NCBI GenBank assembly: GCA_024277485.1
Contig: JAJRVA010000153.1
Span: 1 to 5,623 of the forward strand
Direction of reading: 5' to 3'
Length of the DNA: 5,623 bases
DNA from: Deltaproteobacteria bacterium
GTDB taxonomy: Bacteria; Desulfobacterota; Desulfobulbia; Desulfobulbales; Desulfobulbaceae
The notes under the pieces are model-generated. The model was not told the DNA's origin and searched no databases. It saw nothing but the letters and a program-made list of their open reading frames with translations. The position numbers and the translations under genes are program-made. Below are positions 1-5,623 of this stretch, one piece after another. Every line of letters starts with the position of its first letter. The stretch's first letter is position 1.

Positions 1-936
1 CCGTACCGTCACGGTTCAAAGAAAAAGGCAGAAACCTTTTTCATGGACGGTATGACCAGGGCCATCCACAACATGGCTGTTAACGGTCATCCTGCCTTTC
101 CGGTCACCATCTACTATGCCTTCAAGCAGGCAGAAACAAGGGCAGGTTCCACATCCTCAACGGGCTGGGAAACCTTTCTGGAGGCGGTTAAGACTGCGGG
201 CTTTGCCATCACCGGCACCTGGCCCATGCGAACAGAACTGAGCAATCGCATGGTAGGTTCCGGCACCAATGCCCTGGCCTCCTCCATCATCCTGGTCTGC
301 CGCAAACGGCCCGGCGATGCCTCCACCATTTCCCGTAAACAATTTCTCCGGGAACTGGACGATACCCTGCCCGAGGCCCTGGAGGAGATAATCGGCGGCA
401 CAGAGGGGATTTCGCCCATTGCCCCGGTTGACCTGGCCCAGGCCGCCATCGGCCCGGGCATGGCCGTATTCTCCAGGTACGAGGCCGTGCTGGAGGCGGA
501 TGGCTCGTCCATGTCCGTGCATAACGCCCTTATCCTTATCAACAAGACTATTGACGAATACTTCAGCCAGGCAGAATCGGATATGGATTCTGATACCCGC
601 TTCTGCGTGGACTGGTTCCTGCAGTACGGTTTTGCCGCAGGGCTCTTTGGTGAGGCCGATGTGCTGGCCCGGGCCAAGGGCACCACAGTGGACGGGGTGC
701 AGCAGGCCGGGGTGGTGCAGTCCGGCTCTGGCAAGGTTCGCCTTCTGCGTCAGGATGAATACCCGCCAGACTGGGATCCCAAAACCGACAAGCGAGTTCC
801 GGTCTGGGAGGCCTGCCATCATCTCTGCCGGGCCCTTGGCGAGAGTGAAACCATAGCAGGAACCCTGCTGGCCGCCATGCCGGAAAAGGGCGAGCCGGTC
901 CGCCAACTTGCCTACCGCCTCTACACCCAATGCTAA
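1..936 (+). CDS. DUF1156-type DNA methyltransferase-like protein, C-terminal part (5' end outside the window, ends at a premature stop)
   Basis: The frame is open from base 1, so the first in-window ATG (43) is internal and the true start lies upstream. The protein matches, from memory, the C-terminal third of DUF1156 proteins, which are predicted N6-adenine DNA methyltransferases. Visible hallmarks are the strand [11 protein letters not shown] (about bases 97-129), GWETFLEAV and [13 protein letters not shown] (163-237), and the closing Rossmann strands [14 protein letters not shown] (259-300). After these come the family tail segments [47 protein letters not shown] and VWEACHHL. The catalytic DPPY-type and SAM-binding motifs would lie upstream and cannot be checked. 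The TAA at 934-936 falls inside the conserved tail, directly after LAYRLYTQC, and homology continues past it. The gene is GC-rich compared with the next two. Family assignment is strong; DNA methylation activity is inferred from the family. Confidence 0.9.
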   Translation, partial: PYRHGSKKKAETFFMDGMTRAIHNMAVNGHPAFPVTIYYAFKQAETRAGSTSSTGWETFLEAVKTAGFAITGTWPMRTELSNRMVGSGTNALASSIILVCRKRPGDASTISRKQFLRELDDTLPEALEEIIGGTEGISPIAPVDLAQAAIGPGMAVFSRYEAVLEADGSSMSVHNALILINKTIDEYFSQAESDMDSDTRFCVDWFLQYGFAAGLFGEADVLARAKGTTVDGVQQAGVVQSGSGKVRLLRQDEYPPDWDPKTDKRVPVWEACHHLCRALGESETIAGTLLAAMPEKGEPVRQLAYRLYTQC

Positions 937-1059
937 CGCAAGGGATGGGCAGAGGATGCCCGTAACTACAATCAGCTTATCACCTCCTGGCCTGCCATCC
1001 TGGAAGTATCACGAAAGGGTGTCCAAAAAGGCCAGCGGGCTTTACCTGGGTTTGAATGA
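934..1059 (+). pseudogene. Detached C-terminal end of the DUF1156 gene, beyond an in-frame stop
   Basis: Reading on in the same frame after TAA (934-936) gives 40 further sense codons, beginning [19 protein letters not shown] and ending at TGA (1057-1059). As I remember the family, DUF1156 proteins end with a segment like YTxCERKxWAEEARxYNxLxxSWPEI, so this is the normal end of the protein with the stop sitting where a Glu is usual. GAA to TAA is a single base change. The TGA overlaps the next start codon as ATGA, the arrangement expected if this was the original gene end. The result is either a protein lacking about 41 residues, a pseudogene, stop-codon readthrough, or a base-call error. Confidence 0.85.
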
Positions 1060-2510
1060 TGGAGAAACAAGCAAGAGAGATTACAGAAAGCTTTATCCAT
1101 GGAAATGTGCAGGAAAAGTATGACGCTCTGCGCGAGCTCATTGCTCAGCGCAAGCATCATGCTGCATCCAAGGACAAACAGTTTCAGGTCGGTATTGACA
1201 GCCTGCTTGCAACTGCAGGAGATTCCTCTGTACCTGATTTAGATCGCTTGCTTGCGGTTGCAACCCTTGGCCGCCTGGCCTCAAGTATCAAACGATTACG
1301 CACTTCTATCTACAAAACTTTACAGTCAGCTCTTGCTGAAAACCTGCCTGATCCTTCCCTGTTGAATGAACCCGATGACCGCAGCTATATCGGCAATGCT
1401 TGTGAACAGATCCAACCGGAATGGGGTGTTGTATACTGTGCCCAGGCTGCAATCTATGAAGAAACCGGAGAGCAGTCACGGGTTGCCTTTCTCAAGGCTT
1501 TGCTGACTATGAAACCGGATCTTGCTTCTGCCCTTGCGGTGTTGAATGAGGCAGCGCTGTGCTTTGGTCCGGAAACAGAAGACCCCGGTACCAGCACTGC
1601 CCGACGTTTGAAAAGGATTACAGTATCTTTGAAAGTGGCTCTTGCAGAGACCATGGTTGAACCGGGTGAGGATCCTGGAAAACAGTTGGCTCTGATGTGT
1701 AAAAATATATTTATAAATGTTGCGGCCCCCAACAAAGAGGAATCGCTCTTTGAAGCAGCAGAGGGTGTTGCCACTGTTATCCACGAGATGGTGCGGTTAC
1801 GTTTTTCTCTGGCCACAGAGGCCAGTCTATACTCTGCCCTGCAGGTGGTGAAATTTATGCTGTCTGTTCGTGTCTGGGAGGGATTTGCCGTAGAATCGCA
1901 TCCTTTGCAAATGGTGGTTCAAGACATCTCAGAGGCCATGCTGATCCTTGCTAAACAGGGAATTGCTGATGAGTCCCTGGCCGATGTGCTTGCCATTGCA
2001 TCCGGTCATAAAAAACGTGCGAAACGGAAAATGAAGCAACTGGCAAAGACGCCAGGCCTCCCGGCAAATGTAAAAAATTGGCTGGCCAGCGGGAAGGATG
2101 AGGTCCCTGTTGAATCTGCATCAGGTGAATCTCGTCAGCTCAGTGATGACAGTCGGCTTGCCGATCTGCTTGTTGATTCTTTACGGTTTCAGGCTCTGGA
2201 AAGTGTAGGCAGCGAACAGATTTTGCCAGAAATAGAAATGCTTGATCCCCGTCTTGGAGAAGGAATACGGCGGTTAATGCAGAGCGGCGTCGCTATCTGT
2301 GATGCAATCCAGAGCATGGCGCGGCGCAGAAGGCTGCGAGTTCGTGGAAATCCCGGCGATGAAGAAGAGTATGCTCCGATGGAGCATGAAGTCATCGGTG
2401 ACAGTACAGGAATCCGTCGGGTGCGAATTATTCGACCGGTGGTGGAGCAGGAGCGGGAAGATGGTGTGGCCTTTGTTATCAGCAAGGGTGTGGTAGAGAA
2501 GAGTAAATAA
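1056..2510 (+). CDS. Uncharacterised 484-aa helical protein, probable partner of the downstream Hsp70-like ATPase
   Basis: I do not recognise a named family. The protein looks soluble, with no signal peptide or membrane span, and appears mostly alpha-helical across residues 1-340. Basic clusters lie at about 318-331 ([14 protein letters not shown]) and 422-431 ([10 protein letters not shown]), with a polar, probably disordered stretch between about 345 and 366. The last 50 residues look strand-rich: [12 protein letters not shown] (437-448), VRIIRPVVE (456-464), [11 protein letters not shown] (471-481). The PxEHE pattern faintly resembles the PxxH of the GrpE beta domain, which together with the adjacent Hsp70-like gene hints at a nucleotide-exchange or co-chaperone role; this is weak inference. 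The start at 1056 overlaps the ancestral upstream stop (ATGA); a second ATG follows at 1059. No strong ribosome binding site precedes it, so it probably relied on translational coupling. The gene ends in TAA, and a second in-frame TAA follows at 2520-2522. Confidence 0.8.
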   Translation: MMEKQAREITESFIHGNVQEKYDALRELIAQRKHHAASKDKQFQVGIDSLLATAGDSSVPDLDRLLAVATLGRLASSIKRLRTSIYKTLQSALAENLPDPSLLNEPDDRSYIGNACEQIQPEWGVVYCAQAAIYEETGEQSRVAFLKALLTMKPDLASALAVLNEAALCFGPETEDPGTSTARRLKRITVSLKVALAETMVEPGEDPGKQLALMCKNIFINVAAPNKEESLFEAAEGVATVIHEMVRLRFSLATEASLYSALQVVKFMLSVRVWEGFAVESHPLQMVVQDISEAMLILAKQGIADESLADVLAIASGHKKRAKRKMKQLAKTPGLPANVKNWLASGKDEVPVESASGESRQLSDDSRLADLLVDSLRFQALESVGSEQILPEIEMLDPRLGEGIRRLMQSGVAICDAIQSMARRRRLRVRGNPGDEEEYAPMEHEVIGDSTGIRRVRIIRPVVEQEREDGVAFVISKGVVEKSK

Positions 2511-2514
2511 AGGA
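2509..2514 (+). promoter_or_regulatory. Ribosome binding site of the Hsp70-like gene
   Basis: AAAGGA overlaps the upstream TAA and lies 7 bases before the ATG at 2522. It supports that start over later in-frame ATGs. Confidence 0.7.
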
Positions 2515-2521
2515 TATTGTA

Positions 2522-4321
2522 ATGGATAAAAAAATAGCAAAACTCTTGTTGGATAATCTGCTTGCCCGGATTGTGGTTGATCCTGAAACCGGTCAAAAAA
2601 CACTTGAAGGTGTTTTGACTCTCATGGAAGTTGAGGCCCTGGAAATGGCCTCTGCCTTACTTGCGGAAGCAGAATTTTTTGTAGACATGCCACTGGTAAC
2701 GCCGGAACCAGAACCAAAGACAGATCTGTCATCGGAGCCTGAATCGAAACATGAACCAGAACAGGAGTTCGAACCTGAGCCAGTGGCAGAGCCGGAACCA
2801 GAACCGGAGCTGGAGCAGGAGCAGGCACAGGAACCCGAGCCCGCACCTGAAATAAAACTGAATTTGAAATCTCTACAGTATGACACTCCACAAAAGCCTG
2901 ACACAAAAATGTGCCTGGACTTTGGGACAGCCATGTCCAAGGCCTTTGCCTCTGTGATTGAGGATGGTGAACTGGAAGATTGGATGTCACTGAAACTTGG
3001 CCATAGGGCAAGCGGTGGAACAAGTAAAGATATTTATCCCGTCCCTTCTTCTCTTTGGATCAGTAGTGACGGCAAAGTGTATATGGGAGAAAAGGCCATT
3101 GCACTTTCCCTGCAGGCTGATGACTCGGAAAAAAGAGAGCGTTTTGATTCTCTTAAAAAAGAACTGATTCTGGGGTTGAAAGAGTCAAGCCCTTTTCAGC
3201 AGCCAATGCGACCAACACTTAATCCGACAGATGTTCCTCTGTCAACAGGAGATGTTATCACGCTGTACCTTGGTTATTTAACAGATATGGCATGTGCGGA
3301 AATGGAAGAGGTTTATGGCTCATCCCGCTATGTGCTTCGCAATTTTGGTTTGCCGTCCTGGCCTGCGGAAAGACGGGCCTGGGGTGAAAAGCTGCTGAAA
3401 ACAATGCTGGTGAAAGCGCAGATCGTGGCAGATACCTTTCATGGTCAGTGGACGGATGGTATTTCTGTTCGTGATGTCAAATCTGTTTTGGGTGAGATCG
3501 ACCGGCTTGATGAACTACCTGAATATCTTGTTGGGCAGGGGATAACAGAGCCCCTGGCTGTGGGCAGTTCAAGGTTACGACAGGATGAGCCTTTCCGCGG
3601 CTTGGTCATGGTTGTCGACATTGGCGCCGGTACTTCTGATCTGGCATTATTTGTTGTAGTGGAGAACCCTGAACGTAATATTTTTAATGCTTTTCCTATC
3701 AAGGATTGTAACAAATCTCTTCCCATGGCCGGAGATAGACTTGATACAGCACTCCAGCAGATGATTATACTGAAATCCGGCATAACTAATCATGATCCTG
3801 ATTTTCATTATACAATACAGCACCTGCGAATGCAGACGAGATCTTTGAAGGAAGATTTATTTCGGGAGGGGCGTTGTACGGTCAACCTTAAAAATGGAAC
3901 CAGGATAGTTGTGGAACTGGATGATTTTCTGCGTCAGGATTCAATCAATCGTTTCAGGAAAAGTTTAACTGACATTTTTGAAGAAGTTCTTGCAAACATG
4001 AAAGATGGTGTTGCTAAACACTTTGGAAATGATGGGTTATCCGTCGTGTTGACCGGAGGTGGTGCGAGTCTTCCTATGGTGAAAGAACTTGCTAGTGGTA
4101 CCCACTCGCGCAATGGTGTGCAGATTCGTAAAAAAGAAGTTTCAATGGTACCTGATGAGTACGAGGGCGATGCGGAACTTGCCATGGTCTACCCTCAATT
4201 AGCAGTTGCCATTGGAGGAACAATGCCCGTCATAATTGATGAAAAAGATGCTTTGGAAGATTTTGATATTCCCCGGGGACAGCCGGTTTTAGGCCGTGCC
4301 CCAATTACAGGAAACGGTTGA
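2522..4321 (+). CDS. Hsp70/actin-superfamily ATPase with N-terminal helical segment and Glu-Pro-rich linker
   Basis: Residues 1-55 look helical. Residues 57-110 are an acidic, Glu/Pro-rich linker. The rest (about 128-570) is an Hsp70-type nucleotide-binding domain. Phosphate-1 motif: CLDFGTAMSK (131-140, D133, G135, T136). An Hsp70-like YPVPSSLWI..DGKVYMGEKA segment sits at 172-192. Phosphate-2 motif: VVDIGAGTSDLA (364-375, D366, T371). A GDRLD segment (404-408) matches the Hsp70 GGDDFD region, and the adenosine motif is VVLTGGGASLP (508-518). The key nucleotide-binding glycines and acidic residues are present, so ATP binding and hydrolysis are likely. Unlike DnaK, no beta-sandwich substrate-binding domain or lid follows: the protein ends about 80 residues after the adenosine motif. 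It therefore resembles the divergent Hsp70-like proteins found in bacterial accessory operons rather than a housekeeping chaperone. It is likely cytoplasmic. It lies 11 bases after the 484-aa gene and 37 before the DUF499 gene, suggesting shared function. Target and partner are unknown. Confidence 0.9.
   Translation: MDKKIAKLLLDNLLARIVVDPETGQKTLEGVLTLMEVEALEMASALLAEAEFFVDMPLVTPEPEPKTDLSSEPESKHEPEQEFEPEPVAEPEPEPELEQEQAQEPEPAPEIKLNLKSLQYDTPQKPDTKMCLDFGTAMSKAFASVIEDGELEDWMSLKLGHRASGGTSKDIYPVPSSLWISSDGKVYMGEKAIALSLQADDSEKRERFDSLKKELILGLKESSPFQQPMRPTLNPTDVPLSTGDVITLYLGYLTDMACAEMEEVYGSSRYVLRNFGLPSWPAERRAWGEKLLKTMLVKAQIVADTFHGQWTDGISVRDVKSVLGEIDRLDELPEYLVGQGITEPLAVGSSRLRQDEPFRGLVMVVDIGAGTSDLALFVVVENPERNIFNAFPIKDCNKSLPMAGDRLDTALQQMIILKSGITNHDPDFHYTIQHLRMQTRSLKEDLFREGRCTVNLKNGTRIVVELDDFLRQDSINRFRKSLTDIFEEVLANMKDGVAKHFGNDGLSVVLTGGGASLPMVKELASGTHSRNGVQIRKKEVSMVPDEYEGDAELAMVYPQLAVAIGGTMPVIIDEKDALEDFDIPRGQPVLGRAPITGNG
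2702..2851 (+). repeat. Degenerate GAR-CCN repeat encoding the Glu-Pro linker
   Basis: Tandem, imperfect six-base units (GAA/GAG followed by CCN) encode runs such as PEPEP and EPEPEPELE at residues 61-110 of the Hsp70-like protein. Such acidic Pro-rich segments are usually extended, flexible spacers. The units remain in frame; a repeat of this type can vary in copy number between strains by slippage without breaking the gene. Confidence 0.75.
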
Positions 4322-4346
4322 TGGCTGGAATCGTTGCCTACTAGAT

Positions 4347-4352
4347 TAAGGA
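4347..4352 (+). promoter_or_regulatory. Ribosome binding site of the DUF499 gene
   Basis: TAAGGA lies 6 bases before the ATG at 4359 and fixes that start. The protein then opens with the family-typical N-terminus ([10 protein letters not shown]). Confidence 0.7.
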
Positions 4353-4358
4353 TTTAAT

Positions 4359-5561
4359 ATGAATATTAAACCATGGCGAGAAGTCGTTACACCCCATCAA
4401 AATGTACTTGAGGGGACCTTTCAGGAGTCTGAATTTGCTGCTGATTTGAATAAGGTTGCCAACGGGACTGCCAGCCGGGAATATCAGAATCCGGGCCTCT
4501 TTTTTGAGCGAACCTATATTACCGAAGGCATGAAACTCATGCTGGAGAGTGTGGCGAAACGGATGACCGGTTTGGGTGGAGATCCGGTAGTTCAGTTACA
4601 GACAGCGTTCGGAGGCGGAAAGACCCATGCCATGCTGGCAGTGTATCATATGGCCACTGGTGAGGAACCGGCTAATTCTCTGCCCGGCCTCTATTCAATC
4701 TTGTCAGGAATGAACATAACTGATCTGCCGCCTGCCCATGTGGCCATTCTGGATGGTAACAGCCTGAGTCCGTCTCAGCCGAGGGAAAAGGGTGGGTTTA
4801 CCATCAATACCCTGTGGGGAGAAATGGCCTGGCAGCTTGGCGGAGAGGAAGGTTATTGCATGGTTGAGGGGGCGGACCAGGACGGCACCAGCCCGGGTAA
4901 AGAGATTCTGGCTGATCTTTTTACGAAGTTTGGCCCTGCTATTGTGTTGATGGATGAAACTGTTGCCTATATCCGACAACTTGCCGAGGATAAAACATAT
5001 CCAGGCGGTACATTCGGCTCCAACCTTGCCTTTCTCCAGGCCTTGACCGAGGCGGCAGGCCATGTGAACAATGCCATGGTTATAGCCTCATTGCCGGAAT
5101 CTGATCTTGAGGCAGGTGGAGAGCGGGGTAAGCAGGCACTCAGTCAGATTCAGCATCTTTTTCACAGGGTGGAGGCAATCTGGAAGCCGGTGAGTTCCGA
5201 GGAAGGGTTTGAGATTGTCAGACGTCGTATTTTTACGCCTTTAACTGATATAGAAGCGCGGGATGAAGTTTGCCAGGCTTATGCGGATATGTATATCCAG
5301 GCGGAGAATTACCCGGCAGAGACCAGGGAGACAGGGTATCTGGAGCGGTTAAAGTCTTCCTATCCGCTGCATCCAGAAGTTTTTGACCGGCTGTATGACG
5401 ATTGGGCAACCATGGAAAATTTTCAGCGAACTCGGGGAGTTCTGCGGCTTATGGCTATGGTGGTGCATCGTCTCTGGGTTGACGGTAATAAAGATTTGAT
5501 GATTATGCCGGGCTCGATACCACTGTATGATAACACCATCAAGAGTGAACTGGTCCGCTAG
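4359..5561 (+). CDS. DUF499-type P-loop ATPase, N-terminal part (truncated by an in-frame TAG)
   Basis: The 400-aa product closely follows the N-terminal half of DUF499 proteins as I know them. It starts [10 protein letters not shown] (4-13), followed by [22 protein letters not shown] and [17 protein letters not shown], which holds the Walker A lysine (K88, T89). Next come [22 protein letters not shown], a Walker B strand ending MDE (198-200), a probable sensor strand [10 protein letters not shown] (240-249), [10 protein letters not shown] (281-290), [12 protein letters not shown] (335-346) and the Arg-rich [11 protein letters not shown] (355-365). DUF499 proteins are normally roughly 900-1100 residues and are usually found with DUF1156 methyltransferases in restriction- or defence-like loci. 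Here TAG (5559-5561) ends the frame right after SELVR, where the family normally continues, and homology resumes immediately after it. A 400-aa product would keep the whole ATP-binding core but lose the C-terminal half. ATPase function is inferred from the motifs. Confidence 0.9.
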   Translation: MNIKPWREVVTPHQNVLEGTFQESEFAADLNKVANGTASREYQNPGLFFERTYITEGMKLMLESVAKRMTGLGGDPVVQLQTAFGGGKTHAMLAVYHMATGEEPANSLPGLYSILSGMNITDLPPAHVAILDGNSLSPSQPREKGGFTINTLWGEMAWQLGGEEGYCMVEGADQDGTSPGKEILADLFTKFGPAIVLMDETVAYIRQLAEDKTYPGGTFGSNLAFLQALTEAAGHVNNAMVIASLPESDLEAGGERGKQALSQIQHLFHRVEAIWKPVSSEEGFEIVRRRIFTPLTDIEARDEVCQAYADMYIQAENYPAETRETGYLERLKSSYPLHPEVFDRLYDDWATMENFQRTRGVLRLMAMVVHRLWVDGNKDLMIMPGSIPLYDNTIKSELVR

Positions 5562-5623
5562 CTGCCCACAGGGTGGGATCCTGTCATGGAAAGAGATGTG
5601 GATGGTGTTCGCGCCATGACCAC
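5559..5623 (+). pseudogene. Continuation of the DUF499 gene beyond an in-frame TAG (runs off the window)
   Basis: The 20 codons after TAG (5559-5561) read LPTGWDPVMERDVDG and onward in the same frame. This matches the DUF499 segment that normally follows SEL(T/V)R-Y, namely a WDPV-x-x-RDVDG block. The stop sits where a Tyr is usual; TAC or TAT to TAG is one base change. The frame is still open at the window edge, so the original gene continues beyond it. It is either an interrupted gene, a recoded stop or a base-call error. Confidence 0.8.

Noticed and set aside
114..930. Long minus-strand open frames opposite the DUF1156 gene
   Set aside because: They are antisense shadows of a GC-rich real gene; the translations are low in recognisable motifs and the plus-strand family match is clear.
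908..1123. Plus-strand 71-codon open frame spanning the DUF1156/484-aa junction
   Set aside because: It lies out of frame over sequence that clearly encodes the DUF1156 C-terminus in another frame, and its product has no recognisable features.
2702..2851. CRISPR-like or regulatory direct repeat array
   Set aside because: The short units are degenerate and keep codon phase, encoding a Glu-Pro linker inside a good gene; there are no spacers.
2593..3023. Minus-strand frames rich in Gly-Ser or Val-Pro-Ala opposite the Glu-Pro linker
   Set aside because: The repetitive composition is simply the complement of the GAR-CCN repeat encoding the linker of the Hsp70-like protein.
1..5623. Alternative genetic code in which TAA or TAG is a sense codon
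   Set aside because: The 484-aa gene ends at TAA with another TAA four codons on, and the Hsp70-like gene ends at TGA, each at sensible boundaries with a ribosome binding site next door. Two different stop codons would both have to be sense. Local nonsense mutations or base errors are simpler.

Overview
The window is a four-gene plus-strand cluster, cut at both ends. It carries (1) the C-terminal part of a DUF1156-type DNA adenine methyltransferase-like protein, (2) an unrecognised 484-aa helical protein, (3) a 599-aa Hsp70/actin-superfamily ATPase with an acidic Glu-Pro-rich linker, and (4) the N-terminal ATPase part of a DUF499-type P-loop protein. DUF1156 and DUF499 proteins are known to be encoded together in bacterial and archaeal loci that look like restriction or anti-phage systems. 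I recall their arrangement as related to methylase/ATPase/helicase systems, but I cannot assign a named system from this window alone.

Layout: the methyltransferase homology runs from the left edge to a stop at 934-936. The same frame then stays open and recognisably homologous to a TGA at 1057-1059, which overlaps the start of the next gene (ATGA). The 484-aa gene (1056-2510) is followed after 11 bases by the Hsp70-like gene (2522-4321). After 37 more bases comes the DUF499 gene (4359 onward). DUF499 homology is interrupted by a TAG at 5559-5561 but continues in frame to the right edge. Tight spacing, shared strand and the absence of any visible terminator indicate one operon whose promoter lies upstream of the window. 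No stretch longer than 300 bases lacks a gene. I see no tRNA, rRNA, CRISPR array or insertion sequence.

The most notable features are two. First, both core genes carry an in-frame nonsense codon inside conserved sequence with no frameshift nearby, while the two middle genes are open from start to stop. The locus may be recently decayed, switched off by mutation, recoded, or affected by base-call errors. Second, an Hsp70-type nucleotide-binding protein without a recognisable substrate-binding domain, together with an adjacent unknown protein, sits between the methyltransferase and the ATPase. This is an unusual chaperone-like module in a putative defence operon. If functional, I infer that the methyltransferase marks or senses DNA, the DUF499 ATPase drives a DNA- or complex-remodelling step, and the Hsp70-like ATPase with its neighbour regulates assembly or activation.

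Organism: a bacterium of medium GC content. The mix of GC-rich and more AT-rich genes would suit a Gram-negative anaerobe such as a Desulfobacterota member, but that is a weak guess based on general sequence style.
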